Positions 35,004-44,268 of a stretch of 64,000 nucleotides of DNA are shown piece after piece. The number at the start of each line of letters is the position of its first letter. Positions within the stretch are counted from its first letter, which is position 1. The stretch is from Verrucomicrobiota bacterium (lineage in GTDB: Bacteria > Verrucomicrobiota > Verrucomicrobiia > Opitutales > Opitutaceae): contig JAEWQP010000016.1 of the NCBI GenBank assembly GCA_023399155.1, forward strand, positions 124,001 through 188,000, given 5' to 3'. The notes beneath the pieces are model-generated. The model saw only the letters and a program-made list of their open reading frames with translations. It did not search any database and was not told the origin of the DNA. A program made the translations under genes and the position numbers.

Positions 35004-36389
35004 ATGAGCCGCCCCTCGATCCTTCTGCCAACGCTCCTAGCGCTCGTCACGCTGGTGTCCGCCCCGCGGAGCGCCGCGGGAACCCTGCCCCTCGACCAGC
35101 CGCCGGAGGACTTTCGGTCCGTGATCAACCGCGCGAAGGAGCGCGTCTTCCCGTCCGTCGTCTACATCCGCGCCGTGCTCGAGAATCACGAGCTGGGCAA
35201 GCGGACCTGCCACACTGTCAGCGGCAGCGGGTTCATCATCTCCGCTGACGGCGAGATCGTGACCAACTGGCACGTGGTGAACCAGGCGCTCGAGATCCGC
35301 TGCCTGCTCAACGACGGACGCTCGTTCGAGGCCGCCCTGGTCGGCACCGACCAGGACACGGACCTGGCGCTGCTGCGTCCGCGCGAGGCGCAGGCCACGC
35401 CGCTGCCCTTCGCCGCGTTCGGCGATTCCGAGGCGCTGCAGGAGGGCGACTTTGTCATGGCGATGGGAGCCCCCTGGGGCCTGAATCGATCGATCTCGTT
35501 CGGGATCGTCGCCTGTGCGCGCCGCTACCTGCCTGGTGCGAGCGAGTACAGTACCTGGATACAAACCGACGCGTCGATCAGCCCCGGCAACTCCGGCGGT
35601 CCGCTCGTCGACACCGCCGGCCGGGTCATCGGCGTGAACGCGCGCGCCGGCATGCAGGGCGGCGACATGGGTTTCGCGATCCCGGCGGCCGCGGCGCAGC
35701 TGGTCCTGGACCGACTGCGCAAGGGTGGCGCCGCGGGATGGTCCTGGTCGGGGCTGCAGCTGCAACCGCTCTGTGATTTCCAGCGCAACACGTTCTTTGC
35801 GGGCGCCTCCGGCGTGATCGTGGCCGGTGCCGACGACGGCAGCCCGGCGCGCGATGCCGGCTTCCGCCCCCAGGACCGCCTGGTCCGCCTAGGCAGCGAG
35901 CCCGTATGCGCCCGCATGGAGGAGGATCTTCCGGAGGTGCGACGTCAGCTCGCGCTGCTTCCCGCCGGCGTGGACGTTCCGGTGGTCGTGCAGCGCGGTG
36001 ATACGGAGCTGACCCTGAGAATCACGCCGCGGACCAAGGGACACGTGCGCGGCGAGGAGCTGGAATGCCCCCGTTGGGATTTCACGGTGAAGGCGATCAA
36101 CCAGTTCGAGGCACCCGAACTCCATTTCATCCGCGCCACGGGTGTCTATGTACAGGGCGTCCGGTCGCCGGGCAACGCGTCAAACTCCGGCCTGCAGCCG
36201 CGCGATATCCTGCTCAGCGTCAATGGATCCCCCGTGCAGAACTTGGAGGACGTGCGCCGCGTCCACGAGGATTCGCTGGCTGCGCTCCAGCAGGGCGCCT
36301 CGCGCCGGATGGTGCTCGGGGTGCTCCGCAGCGGGCGCACGCTCCAGCTGGTGGTCGACCTGACGCGTGACTTCTCGCAGGCGCGCTGA
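35004..36389 (+). CDS. Exported trypsin-like serine protease (S1C/DegP type) with two PDZ domains
   Basis: The product has 461 residues with a signal peptide (about 1-26). The trypsin-like domain has His90 (TNWHVV), Asp120 (DTDLALL) and Ser197 (SPGNSGGPL), so the triad is complete. Two PDZ-like domains follow (about 228-335 and 350-455). Family members are periplasmic quality-control or regulatory proteases. A short gap separates it from the next gene, which looks like an inactive relative, so the two may act together. Confidence 0.9.
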   Translation: MSRPSILLPTLLALVTLVSAPRSAAGTLPLDQPPEDFRSVINRAKERVFPSVVYIRAVLENHELGKRTCHTVSGSGFIISADGEIVTNWHVVNQALEIRCLLNDGRSFEAALVGTDQDTDLALLRPREAQATPLPFAAFGDSEALQEGDFVMAMGAPWGLNRSISFGIVACARRYLPGASEYSTWIQTDASISPGNSGGPLVDTAGRVIGVNARAGMQGGDMGFAIPAAAAQLVLDRLRKGGAAGWSWSGLQLQPLCDFQRNTFFAGASGVIVAGADDGSPARDAGFRPQDRLVRLGSEPVCARMEEDLPEVRRQLALLPAGVDVPVVVQRGDTELTLRITPRTKGHVRGEELECPRWDFTVKAINQFEAPELHFIRATGVYVQGVRSPGNASNSGLQPRDILLSVNGSPVQNLEDVRRVHEDSLAALQQGASRRMVLGVLRSGRTLQLVVDLTRDFSQAR

Positions 36390-36426
36390 CCTGCCCCCTT
36401 CGGCGACCCCGGGACCTTTTGTACCC

Positions 36427-38577
36427 ATGAATACGACCCTCCGAACCCTGCTCATCGCCATCATCGCCCTCGCGCCCGCCGGTGCCGGGCTGGACGCGGC
36501 GTCCTGGTCCAGCACCGGCGCCATCCCCGCTGACGTATCCATCGCCTTGGTACGCGTCGAGGCGTTCCTCCAGTCCGCCCACGGCGAGAAACCCGACGCC
36601 GCGGGCTGGCGCTCGAGGTGCCCGAACTGCGGCAACCACCACGTGAGCGATGTCGACGAGGCGGTGCGCGAGGAGCGGCCCGTCACCGTCGCCGGATTCC
36701 TCGTGTCTGACGATCGCGTGATCCTGGCCGACCCGATCATCCCCGCACGCTTCGTACGCGAATGGCGCGTCCGCCGCGGCGACGATGTCGTGCCCGCGCG
36801 GATCGAGGCTTACGCGCTCGACCGGCCGGCTGTGCGCCTCGTGCTCGAGAAGCCGCTGAAGGATGCGCGCCCGCTTCGCTTCGAAGCGCGGGGAAAGGCG
36901 CCGTATTTTACCATTACCTACACCGGGACCGACGACGGTTTCGGCGCACAGGTCGCCCCGCTGGGTGCGAGCTGGATCGTCAAGGACGACGGCAGGCGTT
37001 TCCTGCCCGTGCCCGCCCAGGCAGTCGTCGTGACCGGCGAGGGCCGTCCGGTCGCATTGACGCTCCGGGAGGAGCTCCCCGCCGGCGACGGCTGGAAGGG
37101 ATCCCCGGACGCGTGGTCCTGGCTGTCGGCCGAGGACTATGGGAGCCGGTGCGCCGCCCTGGAGGACGCGGCGAGTCACGCGGTGCTCCGCGCCGAACTG
37201 GTCTACCGCCAGCGCCCGACCCAGCCGGGTGAGAACGCCGAGATGCATTACGGCTCCGCGGATCGGGAGCCGCCGACCTCCGCGCTCGCGATCGTCATCG
37301 CACCCGAGCGTATCCTTGTGCTCGCGACGCTCCGACCCCGGCAGACGGCGGCGCTCGAGCGCGTCCAGCTCAAGCTGCCGGATGGACGCGAGGTCGCGGC
37401 CGCCTTTCGCGCCACCGTCGCGGAATTGGGGGCATTCGTCGTCGTGCCCGACGCGCCCATGGACCGTGCCCTGCCGGTGTCGCCCGAGCCGTGGGGCGCG
37501 CTCCGCGGCCGCCTCGGCCTGGCCCTGAACGCGCAGGACGGTGGTGAGCGCATCGAGTTCCGGAGCGCGCACCTGCGCATGGTCGCACTCAAGGACGGGC
37601 CGCGCGGGCGGGCCGTTCCGGAGTTTCCGGGGCACGGGCCCGGGCGGTTTCTCTTCGACACCGAGGGTCGCCTGCTCGGTGTTCCCGTCACGGCGCGTCC
37701 GCCAGCCACGCAGGAACGGTGGCGTTCGGAGGGGCGGCCCTTTGTCCTGCATGCCGCCGAACTCGCACGCTACGCCTGCGACCCGGAGGGATTTGCCGAC
37801 ATGCGCAACGTACCCCTGTCCGCCGCCGAGGAGGGCCGCCTGGCCTGGCTGGGTGTGGAACTGCAGCCCATCGATGAGAGCCTCGCGCAAGTCCACCAGG
37901 TGGCCGGGCAGGTGCAGAACGGCGAAGGCGCCCTCGTCATCCACGTGTATCCAGATTCTCCTGCGGCGCGAAGCGGCCTGCAGGTCGGCGACGTCCTCCT
38001 GCGCATCCAGCCCGCCGGGGCGGCGACGCCCATGCCGGTCGAGGCGGGTCCCTCGCGATTCACACTCGATCCGTTCCCGTGGGACCAATACGACGAGTTG
38101 CCCGAGCCGTACTACGACCAGGTGCCTGCGCCCTGGCAACCGGCGGAAAGCGCGGTCACACACCTGCTGCGCGACCTGGGGTTTGGGACGTCCTACACGC
38201 TCGAATACGCACGCGAGGGCGCCGTGCACGCCGCCGCCATGGAGGTCGAGCCCGGCCCGCTGCACTTCGCCACGGCCCCGCAGGTCGAATCCTCCCCGCT
38301 CGGCCTGACCGTGCGCGAGCTCACGTTCGAGACGCGTCGCTACTATCGCCTGGCCGAGCCGGAGCCGGGCCTGGTCGTGGCCCGGGTGCTCCCGGGAAGC
38401 CGGGCGTCGGTGGCCGGCCTCAAGCCGTTCGAGATTGTGGTCGCGATCAACGATCAACCCGTGCGGACGGCCGCGGAGTTCGAAGCCGCGGTGCAGCAGG
38501 CGAACCCGATCGTCATGTCGGTGCGCCGGATGCATCAGACGCGGGTGGTGAGCTTCGCCGGGACGCCCCTTCCCTGA
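36427..38577 (+). CDS. Exported PDZ protein with apparently inactive trypsin-like domains (pseudoprotease)
   Basis: The product has 716 residues with a signal peptide (about 1-24). Residues 85-145 follow the S1C start (VAGFLVSDDRVILADPIIPA against GSGFIISADGEIVTNWHVV) but lack the His and Asp. A second similar lobe lies near 280-345 (LAIVIAPERILVLATLRP). PDZ-like domains lie at about 472-600 and 649-705. A CPNCGNHH motif at 65-72 could bind metal. It lies 37 bases after the active protease gene. Function is unknown; regulator or substrate adaptor is the best guess. Confidence 0.75.
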   Translation: MNTTLRTLLIAIIALAPAGAGLDAASWSSTGAIPADVSIALVRVEAFLQSAHGEKPDAAGWRSRCPNCGNHHVSDVDEAVREERPVTVAGFLVSDDRVILADPIIPARFVREWRVRRGDDVVPARIEAYALDRPAVRLVLEKPLKDARPLRFEARGKAPYFTITYTGTDDGFGAQVAPLGASWIVKDDGRRFLPVPAQAVVVTGEGRPVALTLREELPAGDGWKGSPDAWSWLSAEDYGSRCAALEDAASHAVLRAELVYRQRPTQPGENAEMHYGSADREPPTSALAIVIAPERILVLATLRPRQTAALERVQLKLPDGREVAAAFRATVAELGAFVVVPDAPMDRALPVSPEPWGALRGRLGLALNAQDGGERIEFRSAHLRMVALKDGPRGRAVPEFPGHGPGRFLFDTEGRLLGVPVTARPPATQERWRSEGRPFVLHAAELARYACDPEGFADMRNVPLSAAEEGRLAWLGVELQPIDESLAQVHQVAGQVQNGEGALVIHVYPDSPAARSGLQVGDVLLRIQPAGAATPMPVEAGPSRFTLDPFPWDQYDELPEPYYDQVPAPWQPAESAVTHLLRDLGFGTSYTLEYAREGAVHAAAMEVEPGPLHFATAPQVESSPLGLTVRELTFETRRYYRLAEPEPGLVVARVLPGSRASVAGLKPFEIVVAINDQPVRTAAEFEAAVQQANPIVMSVRRMHQTRVVSFAGTPLP

Positions 38578-38628
38578 GCGGGCGTGTTCGAAGGTTGCGG
38601 CGGAGCGCACCCCGCCGCATGCTTGCCG

Positions 38629-39372
38629 ATGATGAATACCCGATTCGCCGCACTGCCTCGTTTTGTTTCCGCGGCCGCCATCGCCTGTGCCATGGCCGTC
38701 GCGGGATGTTCGAAGAAGGAAACCGAACCCGCCGCCACCCCCAGCCCGCAACCGGCGCAACCCCCGGCCGCCGAGACCGCACCGGCTGCACCAACCCCGG
38801 CGGCGCCCACGGCCGCGGCTGCACCGAAGGCGGATCCGATGAAGTCGATGCTGGCTACAGCCAGACAGGAGGCGGAAACCGCCGTGACACGCGCCAGGGA
38901 CGACGCCTCCTCGCAGATGGACGCGGCAACGGCCAGCTCCGTTCCCGCGCCAGCCCCGGTTGCGCCGAGCCCGCAGAGCCCCGCGACGATGCTCCCACCG
39001 AGTGCTCCTGCCAACGGGAGTGGCTCTGCGCTGGACAGCGCCGCTGCATCGCTTTCTGCCACCTCCGGAGTGCTTCAAAAGCAGGCCGAGGAACTCCTCA
39101 CGCGCTACTCGGGTGAGCTGACGACGCTGAAGAGCGGCGTGCTCGCCGTGAAAACCTACGTGGACCAGCATCCCGAGATCCTGCCGGAGACGGCCAAGGT
39201 GAAGTACCAGCAGCTCACCGCCATGGTGCCACAACTCGAGTCGCTCGTCGGCACGCTCAAGGATTACCGCTCCGTCGATCTGACCACGCTGGTGCCCAAG
39301 CTCCAGAACGACTTCGCCACAGCCAAGTCGCTCTATGGTGAGGTGCGTGGATTGCTTCCCGAGAAGATCTGA
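38629..39372 (+). CDS. Ala/Pro-rich lipoprotein with helical C-terminal domain
   Basis: The product has 247 residues with a lipoprotein signal (AVAGC lipobox near residue 27-31 and following SKKE). An Ala/Pro linker (about 35-135) leads to a helical domain with LLTRYSGELTTLKSGVLAVK, then YQQLTAMVPQLESLVGTLKD. Two adjacent ATGs (38629 and 38632) are possible starts. No family is recognised. It may share a transcript with the upstream protease pair. A surface- or periplasm-facing structural role is a guess. Confidence 0.75.
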   Translation: MMNTRFAALPRFVSAAAIACAMAVAGCSKKETEPAATPSPQPAQPPAAETAPAAPTPAAPTAAAAPKADPMKSMLATARQEAETAVTRARDDASSQMDAATASSVPAPAPVAPSPQSPATMLPPSAPANGSGSALDSAAASLSATSGVLQKQAEELLTRYSGELTTLKSGVLAVKTYVDQHPEILPETAKVKYQQLTAMVPQLESLVGTLKDYRSVDLTTLVPKLQNDFATAKSLYGEVRGLLPEKI

Positions 39373-39582
39373 GCACGAGGCACAGGGGGCCGAGGCCCGC
39401 TTGCCATCTGTCGCTCACCCGGGGCTCGCCTCCACCAATCTGGAAGCGGGCTCCCGCCGCCCGGGCCGGTTGCCCGTGCATCCCGTGCCACCCACGGTGT
39501 CTCGCGCTCCGCGGGGCCTTGGGGCGGCGCGTCGGGGCGTCGTCACCCGAGTGCCTCCGGGCCCCGTCTTGGAGCCTTGCCG

Positions 39583-42090
39583 ATGAAGGGGACCCAACAA
39601 GCGACGCGCCGCAAGACTTCAGCAGAAGTCGCAGCATCCAGGCCTGAAGACTCGCGGGCGAAGGATCTCCTCTGGATCGTCGGGATCGTCGCTCTCTGCT
39701 TCGCCGTCTACCTGCCGTCACTCAGCGGTGAGTTTCTTTGGGATGATCCTGCGCACGTGACGCGTGCGGAGTTGCGCTCTCTCGACGGACTGCGACGGAT
39801 CTTCTTCGAATTCGGGGCGACCCAGGAGTACTACCCTTTGCTGCACGGCGCCTTCTGGGTGCAGTATCAGCTCTGGGGTGACACGCCGTGGCCCTACCAT
39901 GCGACGACCGTGCTCCTGCATGCGACGAACTGTTGCCTGCTCGCTTTTCTCCTGCGACGACTCTCCGCCCCGTGGCCGCAGGTCGGCGACGGTCAGGCGC
40001 TCCTCCCGGCCGGCACCGCCTGGACTGCGGCGCTCCTGTTTGCCGTTCATCCCGTCAGCGTCGAGTCCGTCGCGTGGATCACCGAGCAAAAGAACACGCT
40101 CTCCACCGCGTTCTACCTCGGTTCGGTGTTCGTGTATCTCCGCTTCGCGCGCTATCGCTCACGCCGGGCTTACGGCTGGGCGGCGTTTCTCTTCCTGCTC
40201 GCCGTGGCGTCCAAGACGATGACGGTGACCTTGCCTGCAGCCCTGCTCGTTGTCCTCTGGTGGAAGCGTGGCTCGCTGGCTTGGCGTCGCGACGCCGTTC
40301 CATTGCTCCCTTGGTTTGGCGCCGCGCTCACGGCTGGCTTGGTCACGAAATGGTTTGAAGGGACGTGGGTGGGAGCGGACTCCGTCGTGACGCAGATCAC
40401 GCCGTGGGAGCACGTGCTGCTGGCCGCGCGCATCTTTTGGTTTTCCCTGGGAAAACTCGTGTGGCCGACGCATCTCACCTTCTTCTACGAGCGATGGGAT
40501 GTCGCTGCGGAAAGCGGCGGGTGGATCCTGCATCTCGGTGCAGCCGCGGCAGTCACGATCGCGTTCTGGGCATTGCGCGGGCGGTGGCGTGGCCCCCTCG
40601 CGGGCTGGTTGCTCTACGCCGGGACGCTCTTCCCGGTGCTCGGCTTCTTCAGGGTGTACTCGTTCGCCTTCGCCTACGTCGCCGACCACTACCAGTATCT
40701 CGCCGTTCCCATCGTGATCACCGCGCTGGCCGGGGCGTTCAGGCTCGTGGCATCCCTGCCGCAGGTCCCGATGCGAGTCGCCTACGGCGCCGGCTTGATG
40801 GTGCTGAGCGTGCTCGCCGGCTACTCCTTCACCCTGAGCCGGAACTATCGCGACGATGAGACCTTGTTTCGAGCCAACATCACGTCCAATCCGCAGAGCT
40901 GGATGGGGCACCAAATCCTCGCGACGGCGATCCAGAAGACATCGCCCGAGCGGCGCGAGGAGGTGATCGCGCTCCTCCGGCGCGCGCTCGAGCTCAATCC
41001 CGGAAATCCAGAACCCCACTACAGGCTGGGCTCCGTCCTGGTCCGGGATCCCGCGACCCATGCCGAGGGGTTGAAACACCTTCGCGAAGCGCTGCGGATC
41101 CGTCATGCTTATCCGGAGGCGCTCTACAGCCTGGCCGTCGAACTCGAGGCGATGCCCGGCCACGAGCCCGAGGCAATCACACTGTATGAGAATGCCGTCC
41201 GGCTTCGGCCGAAGTTCGCCTATGCGCACGCGAACCTCGCCCGCCTGCTGTGCGCCATCCCCGAGCGCCGGGCCGAGGCCTACGAGCACTTCGAACGGGC
41301 GCTCGAGCGCATGCCAGGGGATCCCCGAGCGAACTATTTCTATGCCCGCCTGCTCGCCGCCACGCCAGGGCGCGAGCTGGATGCGGCGAACCACTTTATG
41401 ACGAGCCTGGTCGGCCAACCCTCTGCGGCCGAAGCGCACGCCGGCCTGGGAACGGTTCTGGCACGCGTGCCGGGGCGCTTCGCCGAAGCGGAGCTGCACC
41501 TCGCCACCGCCATACGGATGCAGCCCGAGGTGGCGGAGTTCCGCACTGAATACGGCAACGCCTTGGCCGTGGCGGGACGGTTCGCGGATGCACTCCCGCA
41601 CTTCGAGGCTGCACTTCGGCTCGCACCACAACTCGCCGCCAGCCACTACAACCTGGCCAACACCCTCGCGCGCCTGCCTGGCCGTTCGAACGAGGCGATC
41701 GACCACTACAAACACGCGCTGCGGCTCAGCCCAGACTCGGGCGCAATCATGGGCAATCTCGCCAATGCGATCGCGCTCCAGCCTGGCAGACTCCCCGAGG
41801 CGCTCGAGCTCTACGAGCGGGCCCTCGCGCTCGATCCGGATTTGGCCTGGGTCCATTACAACCTGGCGATGTACCTGGCGGATGCGCCGGGCCGGCAGAC
41901 CGCGGCTCTGGCCCACGCCACCCGGGCCGTCGAGCTGGAACCGCACAATCCCGCCGCGCTCACCCTCCTCGGCGCCCTTTATGAACAGGGAGGCCGGCAC
42001 GACGCGGCCCGCACGCAATGGACCGAGGCCCTGCGTATCAGCCCCGGCTACACCCCGGCGCGGCAGTACCTGGACAGGATGAAACCGTGA
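39583..42090 (+). CDS. TMTC-like GT-C membrane protein with C-terminal TPR repeats
   Basis: The product has 835 residues. The N-terminal half has about ten to twelve membrane helices and the GT-C-type motif FLWDDPAHV near residue 55, plus LLHGAFWVQYQLWG, then VESVAWITEQKNTLS. The C-terminal half (about 430-835) has around ten TPR repeats such as ALELNPGNPEPHYRLGSVL. The architecture matches TMTC and related protein O-glycosyltransferases that use polyprenyl-phosphate sugars. The ATG at 39583 has GGAG eight bases upstream. The acceptor is unknown. Confidence 0.8.
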   Translation: MKGTQQATRRKTSAEVAASRPEDSRAKDLLWIVGIVALCFAVYLPSLSGEFLWDDPAHVTRAELRSLDGLRRIFFEFGATQEYYPLLHGAFWVQYQLWGDTPWPYHATTVLLHATNCCLLAFLLRRLSAPWPQVGDGQALLPAGTAWTAALLFAVHPVSVESVAWITEQKNTLSTAFYLGSVFVYLRFARYRSRRAYGWAAFLFLLAVASKTMTVTLPAALLVVLWWKRGSLAWRRDAVPLLPWFGAALTAGLVTKWFEGTWVGADSVVTQITPWEHVLLAARIFWFSLGKLVWPTHLTFFYERWDVAAESGGWILHLGAAAAVTIAFWALRGRWRGPLAGWLLYAGTLFPVLGFFRVYSFAFAYVADHYQYLAVPIVITALAGAFRLVASLPQVPMRVAYGAGLMVLSVLAGYSFTLSRNYRDDETLFRANITSNPQSWMGHQILATAIQKTSPERREEVIALLRRALELNPGNPEPHYRLGSVLVRDPATHAEGLKHLREALRIRHAYPEALYSLAVELEAMPGHEPEAITLYENAVRLRPKFAYAHANLARLLCAIPERRAEAYEHFERALERMPGDPRANYFYARLLAATPGRELDAANHFMTSLVGQPSAAEAHAGLGTVLARVPGRFAEAELHLATAIRMQPEVAEFRTEYGNALAVAGRFADALPHFEAALRLAPQLAASHYNLANTLARLPGRSNEAIDHYKHALRLSPDSGAIMGNLANAIALQPGRLPEALELYERALALDPDLAWVHYNLAMYLADAPGRQTAALAHATRAVELEPHNPAALTLLGALYEQGGRHDAARTQWTEALRISPGYTPARQYLDRMKP

Positions 42091-42105
42091 GCCTGCCGCG
42101 ATGCC

Positions 42106-43929
42106 CTAGCGCCGGGCGCCGCGGTAGAGACGACTGCGCACGACGTTCTTGGCGGCTTCCTCCTGCGCGGCAAATACCGCGGAATACTGGTACTCGAAGC
42201 CCTCGATCTTCTTGCGCTCCACCTTCTGGCCGATGAACCGCTCGATGGAGTGCGCGTACTTGCTCTCCTCCTCGGTCAGCAGCGTGAAGGCGTCGCCCTC
42301 GTTCTGCGCCCGACCGGTGCGGCCGATGCGATGCACGTAATCCTCGGCATGCTGCGGGGTGTCGTAGTTGATGACGTGGGACACGCCGGCGATGTCGAGG
42401 CCGCGGGCGGCCACGTCGGTCGCGACGAGCACCTCGTACTTGCCGCTCTTGAAGCCCTTGAGGGCCTCCATCCGCTCACCCTGCGAGCGATTTGAATGCA
42501 TCACGGCGACCTTGTGGTCGAGCTGGATGAGGCGGTTGGCGACGAAGTCGGCGCCGTGCTTGGTGCGGCAGAAGATGATGACGCTCTCGTAGTTCGTCTG
42601 CTCGAGCAGCTGCTTGAGGAGGTTGAACTTCTGCGACTCGATCACCGGGTAGAAGGCGTGCGAGACCGTCTCGGCGGGCGAGCGGCGGCGGCCGATCTCG
42701 ATCGTATGCGGATCGCGGAGACACCAGCTGGTGAGCTTGGCGAGCTCGGGCGGGATCGTGGCGGAGAAGAAGAGCGTCTGGCGATCCTTCGGGCATTTCT
42801 CGATGATCCGCTTCACGTCGGGCAGGAAGCCCATGTCGAGCATGCGGTCGACCTCGTCGAGGATGAGGAACTGGATGTCGTCGAGGGTGAAGGAACGCTG
42901 CTCGAGGTGGTCGAGCAGGCGGCCGGGCGTGGCCACAACGATGTCGAGGCCGCGGGCAATGGCCTCGCGCTGCGGGCCGTAGCCGACGCCGCCGAAGATG
43001 ACGTGGGCGCGCAGGTTGGTGAATTTCTTGAAGGTCTGAAACGCCTCGTCGACCTGCACGGCGAGTTCGCGCGTGGGTTCGAGCACGAGGCACCGGAGCT
43101 TCCCGTGCGACTGGAGTTTCTGCAGGATGGGCAGGCCGAATGCGGCCGTCTTGCCGGTCCCGGTCTGGGCGGAGCCGATCACGTCGCGGCCTTCGAGCAC
43201 GAGCGGAATGGCCTCGGATTGGATCGGCGTGGGCTGCTGATACCCCATGGCATCGATCGCGGCGACGATGAAGGGCTCGAGGCCGAGGCCGGTGAACTCG
43301 TTGTCCTCCGCGATCGCGGGGATCTCGATCGGCGTGGTGGACGCCACCGGCTCGGGCTGGATCTCGGAGAGCGCAGCATTGGCCGCTTGCTCGAGGTCGT
43401 TCTCGCGCTGGGCGCGCGGCGCGCGTTCCGGCGAACGCTCACCACGCTCACCGCGCTCACCGCCACGCCCGCGACCGCGTCCACCGCGGCTGCGCCGTTG
43501 GCGTTCGCCGCCCGCGCGGGAGTCACCGGCCGAATCGCCGCCGGCCGGACCCTCCCGGCGCGGCTGGGCGTGACCCTGACCGCCGTCGCGCCGGGTGCCG
43601 TGTGTTCCGCGGCGCGGCTCACGATCGCGCGCACCCTCGCCTTCGGCGCGGGCCGGACCGGAACCTTGCGGGCGGGACTCGCCCTTAGCGTGAATTTTCT
43701 GGCCGTGGGGATGGCCGCCGGGCTGCCCGGTCGAACGGGACCTGTCGCTTCCGCGCGGCGGATGTCCTTCGCGGGACTTTTCGCCGGGCTTGCCAGCGTG
43801 GGAACCGGTGCCGCGGGTGGCCTCGCGCTTGGTGTGGCCGTGGGCGCGGGACGAGGGATGGGAGGAGGCGGAAGACCCGGTCTTCTTTTTCGAGCCGCCA
43901 AAGAGCTTGCCAATGAGTTTTCTGATCAT
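42106..43929 (-). CDS. DEAD-box-type RNA helicase with Arg/Gly-rich N-terminal extension
   Basis: The product has 607 residues. The N-terminal 200 residues are basic, Gly/Arg/Ser/His-rich and probably disordered. The helicase core has the Q motif, Walker A AQTGTGKT, PTRELA, TPGRLLDH, motif II as DEVD in LILDEVDRMLDMGF, SAT, and the C-terminal HRIGRTGR. Usual bacterial members read DEAD, so DEVD is a small deviation. These enzymes remodel RNA in ribosome assembly, decay or cold adaptation. The start at 43929 fits the MIRKLIGKLFGG N-terminus. Confidence 0.9.
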   Translation of the reverse strand: MIRKLIGKLFGGSKKKTGSSASSHPSSRAHGHTKREATRGTGSHAGKPGEKSREGHPPRGSDRSRSTGQPGGHPHGQKIHAKGESRPQGSGPARAEGEGARDREPRRGTHGTRRDGGQGHAQPRREGPAGGDSAGDSRAGGERQRRSRGGRGRGRGGERGERGERSPERAPRAQRENDLEQAANAALSEIQPEPVASTTPIEIPAIAEDNEFTGLGLEPFIVAAIDAMGYQQPTPIQSEAIPLVLEGRDVIGSAQTGTGKTAAFGLPILQKLQSHGKLRCLVLEPTRELAVQVDEAFQTFKKFTNLRAHVIFGGVGYGPQREAIARGLDIVVATPGRLLDHLEQRSFTLDDIQFLILDEVDRMLDMGFLPDVKRIIEKCPKDRQTLFFSATIPPELAKLTSWCLRDPHTIEIGRRRSPAETVSHAFYPVIESQKFNLLKQLLEQTNYESVIIFCRTKHGADFVANRLIQLDHKVAVMHSNRSQGERMEALKGFKSGKYEVLVATDVAARGLDIAGVSHVINYDTPQHAEDYVHRIGRTGRAQNEGDAFTLLTEEESKYAHSIERFIGQKVERKKIEGFEYQYSAVFAAQEEAAKNVVRSRLYRGARR

Positions 43930-44268
43930 GGAACGAACCAGCCAGGCGCCGGGAACGGCACCTCGAGGTCCCCCGGCGCGCGGTGGACGGCGCAGGAGTG
44001 CGCAAGCATCCGGGCCGCACCGGCGGCCCCAAAGCAGGCAGGTGTGCCCGGGCCGGCCGCGCCTGTCAACGGCAGGGTTCGCCCGCACCCCGACTCATGC
44101 CGATGCTCGTTCGGGTTTCCCGCCACCGGCGCGCCCGCCGCCGTCGGCATCAGGGAAAGCGCTGCGGGACCGGCGCCCGGCCATAGGCCGCCTTCGCCTC
44201 ACCCACCCCTGGCCAAAGGACTGGCGTGGACCGTTTTTCCGATTAACCTCTGCCCTTCACGATCCACC
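43930..44268. promoter_or_regulatory. Divergent intergenic region between helicase and sufS
   Basis: About 339 bases holding both promoters. An open frame continues through it on each strand but shows no domain and no consistent start, so I do not call a gene. No clear promoter or operator stands out. The sufS start has CCACC directly before ATG and no Shine-Dalgarno match. Confidence 0.45.

Noticed and set aside
36220..39234. Minus-strand open frame of 1004 codons
   Set aside because: Antisense to the pseudoprotease and lipoprotein genes; His/Arg/Gly-rich with no signal peptide or domain. The plus-strand genes have signal peptides, a lipobox and PDZ-like domains.
43930..44268. N-terminal extension of sufS into the upstream region
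   Set aside because: The frame stays open for a very long way upstream, but the sequence there is antisense to the helicase and the family N-terminus fits the ATG at 44269.
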